Source of the DNA: Ancylostoma caninum
Taxonomy: Eukaryota; Nematoda; Chromadorea; Rhabditida; Ancylostomatidae
DNA: 64,000 bases
Direction of reading: 5' to 3'
NCBI GenBank assembly: GCA_037903475.1
Contig: JBAJFG010000204.1
Location: forward strand, 16,563-80,562
Below the pieces are notes generated by a model. That model was not told the origin of the DNA, did no database searches, and saw nothing but the letters and a program-made list of their open reading frames with translations. The translations under genes were made by a program, and so were the position numbers. Numbering within the stretch: position 1 is the stretch's first letter; every line of letters begins with the position of its first letter. Positions 13,401 to 25,800 of this stretch are shown piece after piece.

Positions 13401-15980
13401 ACAAATGCCACGACTCATCGAAAATCATGAAAAGACACCTAAAACTGTCGCCAGCAGACAGCACATATTACTACGGCGGCCGAGGCGACTTCTTCCTAAA
13501 GATCTTAGAGGCGAAGGAGACCAAACAAAAAAGAAAGGCATAGAGCCCCAAAGCGTGCTTTGTCATCCATAGAGCGGCACAGTGATAATCACCCAAGCTG
13601 GCCAAGCCCAGAAGTAAATGGCTTCAAGGCCGCTGATGCTGGATGAGTCCTTCGATAACTCCAAGTAAGAAAAGATGGCACCTGAACTAGTGAGATTGTC
13701 CGAGAAGAGAACTTATACGTGCAAAAATGCAGTACCAAAGACTTCGGAAAATCGGAGAAGGGCCACGTAAGCTGTGTAGCAGCATCCACGCTTTCTCATT
13801 CTTTCTCCTTTTAACTTTTACACTTCACAGTCATTCACATTTCACTTCTCCACATATTCCTTTCTTTTACGACCACCGGGGTGTCGCTATCCACTAAAGG
13901 CCCCGTGCCTGTTGTACGAGGCGTAACTCCGTTTTCGTGGAGTCGCTGTTCTTTCGCTTGCGACTTACGAAACGCTACTGCTTTGACCCACATAAGCCAT
14001 GACTCACCAAGCACAAAAGCAAATGTATTCGGAAGAGGGCGAGAAGCATAGAAAAGCATATGGAACTGTGATGCAACAATAAGCCTGAAATTGAACCGAT
14101 AAGCAGGAACAGGACGAGGAAAAACGTACACTGCAGCGGCTTGGATGTCTCGATCAACTGAGACTCAAAAAAAAAAACAAATGAATCAGGAATCTTAGCC
14201 AGTTAAAGAATAAGATTTTGGAAAAGGCGGAAATATTCCGTTGAGCAAATATACTCTTTCCGCAAGAAAGATCAGAATTTTCTAGATTTTCTGTTAAACT
14301 GCCATGAAAAAAATGCCATGTTCAGCATGCTTTTGATTTTTTTTTCATTTTATGTCTTTTGAAGAATTTTTTCTTCTTTTTCAATATGACGCTGCCATGG
14401 TATATATCAATCCTTATTTCGTGTGCATGCGATCACTATATTTCTAAGCGTAGTCACGTGGCCGAGCATATACCGACGCGCCAGAATGTCCATTACAGCT
14501 ATTTGGTCATCCAATGTCTCCCTCTTTATGCGAGGACCCATACAGTCTTTTTACATATGGGTAAGTCCTCAGCTAATGTTATCACAGAGTTATGCTCATT
14601 GTGAACAGCTACCGTCTGTCAGCGCCCTCGGATGAGAACGATTAATTGCGGCCCTGACTTGGGGACTGTTTGGAGACATTTCAATTGCTCTCGTAGAGAT
14701 ATTAAGGTTTGACCGATCCATCGCCAGAACATTGTCGATCCCATCGAGTAAGATTCCTAGTTTTCGGCGTTGGCAATAGGGGCAATTAGACCAATTAGGC
14801 GTGCCATTAGATCCGTGATTTACAGAGTTAGCTAGACGAGTGCTGTGAAATATCGGTCATGCTAGCTATGAAATTTGAGTGGAAAGCAGTACCAGAATGA
14901 CATCTGGTATGTTCCCAAACTTGGGTCATTGAGCCAAGCGCTGTCACTTACACTACATTCGATTAAGACAATGAAACCGATCTCAAGCTGATGCTTCCCA
15001 CCCTCGAGGGACTGCCAGTCACTGCCTCCCAACTTTTTCTGATGCAGTTACAACGACGTGGCAAAGGTGGCTTCGACAGGAAATATTGTACAAACATAGA
15101 AGTGATCTCAGTGAAAGTGAACAGCTAGCCATGTCATTTCTACTTGTGTCGCGGCAATATCTCTGCTTTATCCGTGTTCTTTAATCAAAATTCAGGTTTT
15201 TCCACTAGGCGTCTCGCACCGACTGATGTCGCCTGTACGCTCGTACAGTGTGTTTTTCCGGGAGTAAAATTGCGCGCGATCTGATCCATTCCAATAGATC
15301 AAATTCTCAGTCGAAAGACCACGTGAAAGCGGAGGTTCCAGCAATTCGCACGTAGCCTTTGTACTGGGTCCGCAATTGCACCGATTTTACTCCCGGAAAA
15401 ACACCCTGTACTCCCAGTATTTTCCCTCTACCATTCACCTGATCATCGTCCCAGATGAAACAGGAAGCAGAAATGACACACCTGAGAAATGGAGCAGTTT
15501 CAGCTCCGAAGTGTTTGCGCACTGCTCTAGCGAAGTTGAGAAATGCAATTACATTAGTCATTCCAAGCACAAACCGCACTAAATGATTGAAGTTGTTCGA
15601 GATTAAAGCGACATAATCGCATTTTTCTCACCAAAGAAGAGCATCCAGAACTTCGGAGTGTTCGCCAAGTAGAACACCAGGCGCATCGGCAGCCCAAACA
15701 GTGCGAGATAGATCGGTCCGGCGAATGTTCTCGGCACAACGCCTGGGAAATCGTTGTGATCATACTAAAATACTCGTGCATTGGGTTAGAAGACATGTCT
15801 GAGATTAAGCATTGATGTAAAGATTCAAAAACCTACAGCTGTGATATTGTAGTTGTGATAGATCAAGTCGTGGCTCGCCTGTACGTTGAAACTCTCTTCG
15901 ACTTTCGTGCCGGGTGCCATGAGTAGGTGTATCAGCATGGCTATCACCACCATCCACTCAGATCCTTCTATATTATCCAT
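7413..15980 (-). CDS. algn-12: ALG12-type alpha-1,6-mannosyltransferase (Dol-P-Man dependent, ER)
   Basis: This complete 13-exon model encodes 494 residues; human ALG12 has 488 by recollection. Exons, 5' to 3': 15980-15837, 15764-15632, 15578-15482, 14084-14008, 12937-12856, 12803-12682, 12622-12519, 12397-12231, 12144-12085, 10208-10052, 9988-9885, 7740-7579, 7488-7413. All phases join and it ends in TAG. The enzyme adds the alpha-1,6 mannose to the lumenal lipid-linked oligosaccharide for N-glycosylation (GT22 family, multi-pass ER membrane protein). Diagnostic blocks are [14 protein letters not shown] (residues 25-38), [71 protein letters not shown] and [20 protein letters not shown] just before the ATG could be a trans-splice acceptor. 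The intron after exon 8 uses a GC donor. The exon 10 acceptor is a GAG rather than the adjacent CAG, forced by frame. Two mariners lie in its introns. Confidence 0.95.
8087..9339 (+). mobile_element. Intact mariner transposon
   Basis: The element is 1253 bp, flanked by TA dinucleotides at 8085-8086 and 9340-9341. The inverted ends start TTAGGTTGATTCATAAGTTC and match for about 30 bp (8087-8116 and 9310-9339). It contains one uninterrupted transposase gene. It lies in the intron of the ALG12-type gene between exons 11 and 12, in the opposite orientation. The hookworm mariner 'bandit' is known to be of similar size, but whether this is the same lineage is inference. Confidence 0.95.
8231..9265 (+). 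CDS. Mariner transposase, full length
   Basis: A single open frame of 344 residues, the usual mariner length, catalyses cut-and-paste transposition into TA. The paired helix-turn-helix DNA-binding region is visible at about residues 19-59 ([15 protein letters not shown]) and 88-113 ([20 protein letters not shown]). The linker motif appears as YVPHDL (121-126; the family usually has WVPHEL). The DD34D catalytic triad is complete: D158 (TADESW), D247 (HDNARPH) and D282 ([13 protein letters not shown]), with 34 residues between the last two. There are no stops or frameshifts, so the copy is recent or was active recently. It starts 144 bp inside the left terminus. Confidence 0.96.
   Translation: MLAKKPQATKIHLRHCTLFWYDAGVGATEAHQRICSVYGEDVLSLKTVKRWFSKFSSGNREVEDKPRPGRPLGVDLEALAAEVEENNQRTTRQLKEAFPCSQATIVRGLHRMGYASLVGRYVPHDLTQAGKGRRVECSTELLGKRRTHAWLKHLITADESWVLYATPKRSRYWVQAGAAAPAMAKPDRHQKKLLLCVWWSVRGIEHWELLEEEDTVTAEIYVRQLATLKEKLDQDSYWKSKIFFQHDNARPHIANAKQSFLKTSGWEVICHPPYSPDLAPSDYHLFRSLKNHLSGKNFTNREQVVAALSDFFQSKPASFYSDGIMDLPRRWRKVLLSNGEYIID
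10572..11849 (+). mobile_element. Decayed mariner element
   Basis: The ends TTAGGTTGGTGCAGAAATAA (10572) and its near inverse TTTTTGCACCAACCTAA (ending 11849) are flanked by TA. The 1278-bp body keeps scraps of transposase code. Near 11575-11640 a frame reads like the mariner block YSPDLAPTDYHFF in degraded form ([14 protein letters not shown]). No open frame survives. Its ends differ from those of the 8087-9339 copy, so it belongs to another mariner lineage. It lies in the ALG12 gene intron between exons 9 and 10. Confidence 0.85.
11912..11990 (+). repeat. Purine-rich tract
   Basis: An almost uninterrupted run of G and A (GAGGAAAGAAAGGGAGAGAAA and similar) lies in an intron of the ALG12-type gene. 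A similar tract lies at 18487-18570. It is simple sequence with no evident function. Confidence 0.8.
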
Positions 15981-16664
15981 CTTTCTAAGAGAGCAATACG
16001 ATCAGTACATTAGTAAAGTCACTGAGATGGCAGTGGTATCATAGGATCAAAAGGCTGACTTAGGTTGTCCTAAAAATTTCCAAAGAGACTACCATGATGG
16101 TTTTTCGAACAAATCAGGGTGGTTAGTCAATCAATGAGACCCACAACTCTCCACAATTAACAGAAAAGTACGTTAGCACAACGCCTACTTCAACACAACA
16201 GCCTCGTGCAACCTGTGCTGTAGATCCGAACTCGATATGACCGCCCAAGTCATCTACAAAGATTTTGAAAGGCTAAAGGCTAAGCAATACGTACGTGCGC
16301 GTGGTTCATGCCTTTGTTTTTTAGGTGCGCTTCTCACAAAATTTCGTACCAGGAAAACCCGGATCGGGACATGTTTGAGGTCCTTCATTTTAAAATCAAA
16401 ACGAAATGTCACATGACTACTTCCTTGGAACTAGCTGAAATTGAGATAAGTCAGCACATCACACTGTACAAAAGGTAAAGATGTTTCATATACTTGTTAA
16501 AAATACCCAGGGGGTCCAACAATGTTATCTTCTTTCAGAAGAAGCGTAAGAATGGTCAGTTTTTCGCAGCGGTGCCGTCTACTTTGTTCACGTGACTCCC
16601 TAGTAGTTAACAGTATATTGTGGAGAACCGCAATCGATCAAGGTGTACACATGAAAAACTGAAT

Positions 16665-16670
16665 TTTATT
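16665..16670 (-). terminator. Likely poly(A) signal of the valyl-tRNA synthetase gene
   Basis: AATAAA on the minus strand, 207 bases past the synthetase stop codon and about 690 bases before the ALG12 start. If used, it would end the upstream transcript before the downstream gene. Position and motif are seen; use is inferred. Confidence 0.4.
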
Positions 16671-16876
16671 CATGTGAACAACAAACGCAACTTAACAACG
16701 AGATAGAACTCATATAAACATATTTAATTAGGAGATAAAGAATATAGCTCGCCTAAACAAATTCGAGAACAACGTTGAAGACAGATGGCAGCAACTTCAC
16801 TCAACGTAACTAACTGCTAACTCTTATAATACCCGTAACAAACTGAATTCTAATTACACTACGTCTACATGCCCAG

Positions 16877-19800
16877 TCAAGAAGCCATTTCTTGGAGTAG
16901 ATCGCGAATTCGGCTAGCTTCTGCTTCTGCACTGCAGGCGACTCCTCGAGCTTGTCGAGCCTTTCTTTCATTTTTCTCAATAACATGAGGTTTTGTCTGA
17001 AAACAGGTTCGATTACGCAGGATTCAATTCATGAGGTTCCATCATTATTTTTGTTCCTAACAGAAATCTTTTTTCAGAACTGAGGCCTTGTTTATAGGAG
17101 AATCAAAAGGCTCACTTAGGTTGTCCTATATCGGACTGTATACCGATGGTAGATATTCATGTGAGTATCGACCGATTTGCATCACCTGCTCACCTTTCCT
17201 TCCTTTTTATCTCTGGACACGATTGCTTCATATTTCTCTGCCTTTCCAAGGAATTGCTCACGACGCTCCTCAGACTTCTTCATCAGTTTCTCCAGTCTAT
17301 GAACGAACTCAGAACGATGAGATTCCTAAGGAGACAATTATTCGTATTCCACATTCATTCAGAAAAGAAACTGAATATCAAATTTGACCTGAATTTTCAG
17401 CGATAAACGGGCTGTTGTTCCTGGTACTGGACATGTCATGAATCCTTCGGAAACATGGTGAGCAAGCGGTGCTACTTCTGACACTTCCAGATTAGCGAGA
17501 TCGGTCAGTACTGGTAGGAGGCGAGGAAAATCCTCAGAGATGTCATTAGAACGTAAACAACCTATATATGAATGGATTCAAAACAGAAAACAAAAACCAA
17601 AATTGTTCCCAGGAAAGGGGGAATTTTACCTGTGAAAAGCATCGATGATGGTAACTGGAACTGACGCCTCAATGATCGGACTGCACTAACAACTGCTAAC
17701 AAGGTGTCCATATCAGATTCAAGCTCCGTGTTACGGAAAAATTGGAAGAATGACGGCTGGAAAGATTCAGATTTTTAACTTCTCATTGTAGCACTAGTAA
17801 TGTTAAAACGGCAGTGCCATGCTTAGGGAAAAGAATGGCTTGGAAGGACTTCTCGAGAGCAGAGACATGCTAAAACGACTGGAAAGCGCTGTCCAGGAAT
17901 TTGCCCTTTTTTGTTCCGTTCTCACCTCATCTTATTCAAACAAGGATATGATCGTCATCGCTAGCAGTAGAGATTGTCTCCCTCAAGGGTGGATCAGCAA
18001 GTTTCGCCTCCCAGAACTACGAATCTGGGAGCGGCAAAGCTCAGCAGCCGGCACCTTCCATTATTGACACAGTTTTTCCTCCTTTTCTCTTACCAAACGA
18101 AGCGTTAGGTAAGCAAGCGATAATTGGGGAGTGCGCGGATGGGAAAGTACGTTTACAGCGTTGCTCCGGCTGTATTACTGTGTTTCCCTATCGAAAAGTG
18201 AAGAAATTTGCATGTGCATTGGCTGGCGGAATGCACCGTTGTCCACCATGGGCCGTTTTTCTTTGATCGCTACAGCCAGCCTTTGGATCTGGACTGATAG
18301 AATGGTGGTCGTGACTGCGTCACCTTACGGTAGTATTGTTGTTAGCTCAACTGTTTCTGAAGGTGCTCCACATTAGCTCAAAAGACAATGATGCAACAAG
18401 AATTTCTTCATTAGTTTGACGCTCTGCCGCACCCACAGTCAAACGAATGGCTCCGTATACCGACGGCACTTCTGCGGGGATTAGGAAAGAGGGAAAGGAG
18501 GAGGGAAAGAGGGGAAGAAAGAAATGGAGAGAGGGAGAAGAGAGACTGGAGGAGAGAAATGGGAGATTGGTTAGGAAACACTACCCCACTGTCTTGCGGA
18601 TCACACTCTTATTTAGTTGGTTTTCCAAAGAAAATTCTTTTTTGAAGAATTCTAACAGATTCATTCTAACCTGCCAAACTAACATATAGAACTGAAGCGA
18701 TGATTACATGAAGCATAAATGCTCTAAACTTGAAAGAATACCAGAATTACAGCGCATTTTCTCATAACAGCACTCCTGTTACTTTAAAAACATAGGAGAG
18801 AAACAGGGATGATGTAAAGAATAATAAGAGCATACGAACACGGTAAAGCAGGCACAGAACAGCAACGATTTGCTAAACAAAAACTTAGTACAAACCTTCA
18901 CAAAATCGAAATAAATAGACGCTGGCTCTCTGTTGAACGCCTTTTCGTATAGATGTTGCGCTACAAAAGGCATGAATACTGAAAGCTGTACAAGCGTCGG
19001 TTGAACAACACGATTCAAAGTTGTGTTGATCTGAGCAATCCTGGGCAAATCACTATTCCACAAAGCGCGTTTTGTCGTTTCCTGAATTAACCAGAACAAA
19101 TAAAACAAGAGAAGAATATCAGTTGCAGCAAACAGAATTTAATCAAAACAAAACCTACTAAGTACACATCACATAAAGAGCCAAGTATGAAGCTATGAAG
19201 GGTGGCGAATGCAAGATGGGGTGCGCAATCTGACATGTGGTCATCCACTTGCTTAAGCGTTCCAGCCAATCGTGATATAATCCATTCATCCTGAATGAAG
19301 CAGTGAGTGATGAAATACCATCGAAAAAGAAGCAACAATGTCATGTAGAAAGACAAGTGGATAAAGTGCACCACGGTGCTTACGAAACACTAACCGCTGG
19401 ATGTTCGGAATCCACATCTTTTAGAGTTGGTGATTTGTCGGCAACTGTTCCCATATATGCAACCATGTTCCATAATTTGTTGCAAAATCGAAGACCCTAA
19501 TTGGACAAAAAATGAGTGGGCGACTTTGAAAACAAAAACAATGTCGCCTTAGAGACCAAATTTGAAAAAAAAAACCCTCCACTATTTTTTGCCCTAGGAA
19601 CGTGCATATGAAAGAAGTAGAGTGGAGTAAGTTGCAAAAAAGATGATAAATATGAAACTATTTCACCTCACTGGAGAAATCGACTATGTTCAGCGGTATA
19701 TCCGAAGCTAGCAAATCATGTCGCAGCAAAGCAAACCGAAGAGCGTCTGCTCCGGATCGAGGAATACCATCAGGATAACGAGACAAAATAGCAGAAGTTG

Positions 19801-22800
19801 CCGCAGCTAACAACATAAAGAACCAACTTTTCTTGAAGAAAAAGAAAACAAACTAACTCTCACCGATCTCTTCTTGTGAAAGAGAGCTATTCTTTATCCG
19901 TTCCACCATCTTTTCCTTAGAAATGCCTTTAATTACATCGAGAGGGTCAATGACGTTACCAAGGGACTTGCTCATTTTCTTTCCAGAAGAGTCACGAACG
20001 AGACCATGCAACAGTATCTGGGAGAATGGCAGATGTCCTCCTGATAGCCTTAACAAAGCCAATTATAAATACCAGGAGTAGAAAGGTGAAGGGATCAGAT
20101 TTGAAAAAAAGTAACCTCATGGTCATTATTATCATCCTGGCCACCCAAAATCCTAAAATGTCCCAGCCTGTCTCCATGATATCCAAAAGAGGAGCGGACG
20201 GGTTGAATTCAGGACCAGGCCATCCAGCCTTCACCAAGGGAATCAAAGATGAGCTAAATCAAAAAAGTGGGACGAATGCCCTAATTGAAGAATGTTAGAA
20301 CTACAATAAATGTGACCAAGGAGTGAACAAGATCACCTGAACCACGTATCCAGCACGTCCTCATCTTGTATTATTGGAACATTTTCACCGAAGTGGTTTC
20401 GAGCTTCCTCTAATGAGTTCGCAATAAACCATGGAGAGCTAAAACAATCACATACGTTAAACAAAAAAAGAGTGGACATAAGTATATCACTTACTCCTCT
20501 GATTTATAAGCTGGAATTCTATGTCCCCATACAAGCTGCCTGCTGAGACACCAAGGATCCTTATTGGAGAACCAGTCGAACAACTTCTGCTCTTGCGACT
20601 TAGGCGTTACCTTGATCTGAAGCCGGAACGAGGGTTAGGAATGCAAGCACAACAAAGACGTCGCTAAAAAAAAACAGTACTTCGCCATTTTTCAGAGCTT
20701 GTTCGGCTTTAGCGTAAAGTTCTGCTGTATCCATGAACCACTGCTCAGTAAGTCGAGGTTCCACAATGTCGCCTATAAAAATTACTCTAACGATAACAGA
20801 AAAGTGAAATGGTGCATGAATAATGTATCAGTGTATAGAATAATCTACTCAGACAATGACTGCGTACCATCGGACACCGTTCACGCCGATGGCACGCCGC
20901 TCGCTGATTTGAAGCACGTCGATCGAGCAGTATCAACATGGAAACTTCTCGATTAGGCGAGCGTGCGGCCCGCGCACCCATACTATCGCATAATATCAGC
21001 GTGCCATCGGCGTGAACGGTGTCCGATCGCAAACTTGACGTCCATGGCACGTGGGCCGCACGCTATTATTATCTGAGTAAAACGAATGAAAAAGAATGAA
21101 TGCTTCATTAATGTTCACCTGTGCGACTACAAACAACAATCTGTCCGGTGTGCTTCATTGTACCCGAAAGAAAACCAAGAGAAGCCAACTTCTCAGTGAC
21201 CTAAAATAGAGTGCTGATATTAAAAAAACCGATCGAGGGATTTCGACAATTCACCTTTCCTCTAGCCTCAAATCGATCTAATCCAGCAAATTCGCACGCT
21301 TCGCTGTTCAATCTGCCATTCGCCTCCAAACAATTTCTTGTTTTTGAAGCAGAATCCACAGCGAGAATTTCTTCCCAGTGACGGCACGCTATCTCCCAGT
21401 CGAGGTTGTCATGGGAAGGAGTAATTTTGAGAACACCTGGGAATGAACATGTTTGCTAGCTGTCTGTTGAAGCGATCGGAATGCAAGTGACCGTGATCAT
21501 TGCACTACTAACCTGTTCCCTTATCCATCTGCACACCAGTGTCAGCTAAAACAGGAAGTTTTCGAGCAGGAAGTAGTGGATGACGAACCTTCGAAAAATT
21601 CCGTTACGAGAGCAACTAATGGACAGTACATTTTCAAACTATTCATACTTACACGTTTTCCAATAAAGCGGGAATAGCGTTCATCTGCCGGGTTCACAGC
21701 AAGAGCCACGTCAGCAAACATGGTTTCTGGGCGCGTTGTAGCAACCTCGAGGAAACTAGAAAAAAAGGCCATCAAAATGCGAGGTTGAAAGATCAAAGAC
21801 TAGAAAATGTATCTTAGGATGAAGAAGCGATACTTTCAACAATTGAATTTTATGCGGAAACTGTATTATATGCGGGTCAACCCAGTGATTACTCTTGAGG
21901 GCAGGGCCCCACCTCATTCTCGTGGTTGAGCTAATCAAAGATTCTGCATCTCCTCGACACGTTGAATCCTGGGTTATAGGTAAATTGACTCGAAACGGTC
22001 TTTAAACCCGTCTTCCAAAATGGGGCTTGTAGCAATTTGCTAAGGAGAATTGACGTGTGAAGCCGCTGATCTTATCGACTGGACACGTTAGGACTCCTTG
22101 ACCAACGCTGCAGCCGTGGCGGGTAGCCAGCACAGCTTGGAGCGATCCGCAGGAAAAGCTGCTGTGAGTGCGTATGAGACAGGGGATATGCAGGTTAGCC
22201 TGCACCCTGTTTTTTTCTTTCTCCATTGCACCCAAAGTGTATATAAGCCGGCAGACCGCTATGAAAGATTAATCTGGTCTCCGCCGTGGCGGAGACTAGA
22301 CGAGCCCTACGGACTTGTCTGGCCAACTGAGGCCCGGTTGAAACTGTGGCCAGTGTACCATTAGGCCAGACAAGATGCGTGGGATGCGGTCGCGTGCCAA
22401 CGCGGCGCGGACGGGAAAATCCGCCTCGCCGCAGATGTCCGGCTCGTCGAGCGCTGGTGCAGGGAGCACATACATGCCCGGCGAACTCATTTTTGAACTA
22501 TTTTTGTAGTCACCGGTTGCAATAGAACATGACTGCCTTAATCCCCGTAGCAGGATCACAGCAGGTCAAATGCAGGATAAGGCGCGACTAACGGCGGAAT
22601 AGGCGCGCCAACTCCACCCACTTTTGCGTTTGTCCCGCAGGTGTCATGCCGCGAGAAACGGTGTGGACCGGCGCTCCAAACGCCCGAATGTCTGAGTTTG
22701 TGCCTGTTGATGTAAATTGGTGGGACCAACATGGAGGGAAGTTCCAGGATATGCTGATACCTTCCACACACGAACGAGGTGGGCCTTTAAAGGCAACACT

Positions 22801-25800
22801 CACGCAAATATTCGCGTTGAAGATTTCGCGGTATATCGGAGTTTTTAGGGACGATGAACTCATCGACAATGATGAAGTGGCGTGAAAAACGCGGAAAACA
22901 CAGAAAATGATGGAGCTATTTCATGTGCGTCCACAGGGCGGACGAGTGTTCCGTGATGGGTCCCGCCACGAAACCCTGCAAATGGTGCGCATTCTACACA
23001 AAACCCTTTGCTAAACCACATACGCACACCCAGTCGATGGCGTTAGCTGAAGTGACGAAACCCCTTTTGACCAGAGCGGCGGATGTGTCCACGGCAGTAT
23101 TTTCGCAGGTAGGCTTAGGTTCGCTGTCAACCTACTCTTGTGTTTGTCCAGCGGCAGGCCACACGGTAAGCGACTCCCTTCAGAGATGAAAATTTCCGTG
23201 GGTGCTGCCTTTAAGACGAAAGATAGGTACTAGTTCTAGACTTCTGAAGGTTATCTATTTCATGGAAGACAAGGTTTTCATGAAGAAGAATTGGCATCAT
23301 AAAACGTGACTGCAAGGTTTGACAGTTTCAGTAAGCTTTGAGTGAGGACGATCTCGACAGTAAAATTAGAAATATCCAAAAAACAGCAAATACTCAATGT
23401 CATTCATTGCAATTGGGCACTAAAAATTTAAGGAAATGGCATAATGGCCTCCGAAAATCTCCTTGTCATCAACATATTTTTTCGCTGTGGCTGTTGCAAC
23501 CTACTGGCATCTAGTTTTTACAATTGAAGGAATTGTAATAGCGAGTAGATTAAAGTGTACCGTTTGAAAAAAAAAAAACATTATGCTCAGTGAAGCTTCT
23601 GTGTTATTTGATATAAAAAAGTGTATGATGGACCTGAAGCGTACCTATCAGATCCATCCAGCGGATACTTCACACGGTACATAGTTCCAACTTCCACGAC
23701 ACGTTTCCCTCCTTCCGGTGATGGTATTGTCATTTTTGTGGAAGACTGAACATCGACACGATTGACTTCCTGAAAGAGTTCATCCATTTAGGGCTAGCAG
23801 CATAGGTGGAATACCCTGAGAATGAGTCTCACCCAACCTTCACTTTTTGGTCGACCCTGGGAGGAACCATCACTTTGGAAGGGGGGTGGGGGCACTTATC
23901 ATAGTTATTGCAAAGGAAGACCAGATAAACGCATTAAATGTTGTAATTGCAGGCTTTTTCTAAAAACTGGAGAAGTGTTGAGGAAACATGATTAAGTGTA
24001 GTGGCAGAGTAACAGTACTACTGGAAAATATTCGGAGATTGAAGCTGAAGGGAAACTATAGATGAGAATAGACTGGAGAAAAAATGAATTTTTTTTGAAT
24101 TTTCAACGTTTATTTTCAGAAATATCCGGAGACCGACTGCAAAACTCCAACGTAAGAACAAGTAAGCCCAACATAGTGACTTTAAGGAAAAATTCATTTC
24201 ATGCATAGATTGCATATTGTTGTCAGAACTGCGTGCCAAATTTCTGAAAAAATTCAGACGCGCAAAAGTAGGGCCCGCGCCGCGCCCCGTTTTGGGCGAA
24301 GTAGTGAACCTTTTCCAAATGTCAGGTTGCTAGGAAATAGAGGAAGATTTGCTCTTTCCAAAGATATCCAAGTTTCCCTGATTGCTTTTGAATCCACGTC
24401 GAAATTTTCCTACCAAATAGGGCTATTTTCGAACTTTGAGTGGATTTTTCAGGATTCATTGAAATCCTTTCCCGGATGTCAGGTTGCCAGCGTGTTCAGC
24501 TGGTGATTCTGCGTCGATTGATACCTGGATGGAGGATGGAAGTTCGCTGGGAAGCTCGGAATGCCGGTTGGTGAGAACGCTATAACGGGCGTTCTCATTT
24601 GCCCTTGTCTGCGTCTCTTCCATCTCTGTACTTCCTCGTTTTGGCGATGAGAATGCCCGTTATAGCGTTCTCACCAACCGGCATTCCGAGCTTCCCAGCG
24701 AACTTCCATCCTCCATCCAGGTATCAATCGACGCAGAATCACCAGCTGAACACGCTGGCAACCTGACATCCGGAAAAGGATTTCAATGAATCCTGAAAAA
24801 TCCACTCAAAGTTCGAAAATAGCCCTATTTGGTAGCAAAATTTCGACTTGGATTCAAAAGCAATCAGGGAAACTTGGATATCTTTGGAAAGAGCAAATCT
24901 TCCTCTATTTCCTAGCAACATGACATTTGGAAAAGGTTCACTACTTCGCCCAAGACGGGGGGGGCGCGGGTGCTACTTTTGCGCGTCTGAATTTTTTCAG
25001 AAATTTGGCACGCAGTTCTGACAACAATATGAAATCTATGAAATGAATTTTCCTTTAAAGTCACTATGTTGGGCTTACTTGTTTTAGAGTTTTGCAGATA
25101 TCTCCGGATATTTCTGAAAATAAACGTTGAAAATTCAAAAAAAAAATCATTTTTTCTCCAGTCTATTCTCATCTATAGTTTCCCTTCAGCTCCAATCTCC
25201 GAATATTTTCCAGTAGTGTTCGAATGCTCAGGATAATCCCCCTCCTACCCCCCCCCCGGTAGACGCCCCTGGCGTTGAGTGTGACTTTCACTTAGCCTTC
25301 TACGATTTCTCTCGCCAACCTTCACTTTCACGGACCCGTTCTCACAACTATTCCACCTATGGCTAGCAGACAATCATCCATTTAGGGCTAGCAGACAATC
25401 TCATATAACATGTAAACAATATGTGCTCATTTCGAATTTTCGTGTCAACGTGAATGTCAACGTTCGTGTCTACGTGCGAGATATGGCAGTGGCAGCAGTT
25501 GCTACACTTATCCTCCTCACGCGCCAACCAGCGCGAACTTCTCCACGAAGTTCTATACGGAACGAAAGATACAGCTAGAATTAATGTCGTTTAAAGACAG
25601 GGGCCCACCGCATTCCACCTGTTGGGGGTATTAAATAACCTAGACCTTTTCGCCAAGTTGATCCCAGCAATATACAGGGAACTCCAAAGGTACGCAGAAA
25701 GGGGCGGGACCGCGGTGCGCCTCTGCTGGGCAGAGACACGAGCGCTCTGCATGTGGCTCTGGTTTCTCTGCTCTCTGCCGCAGAAGCAGAGAAACCAGAG

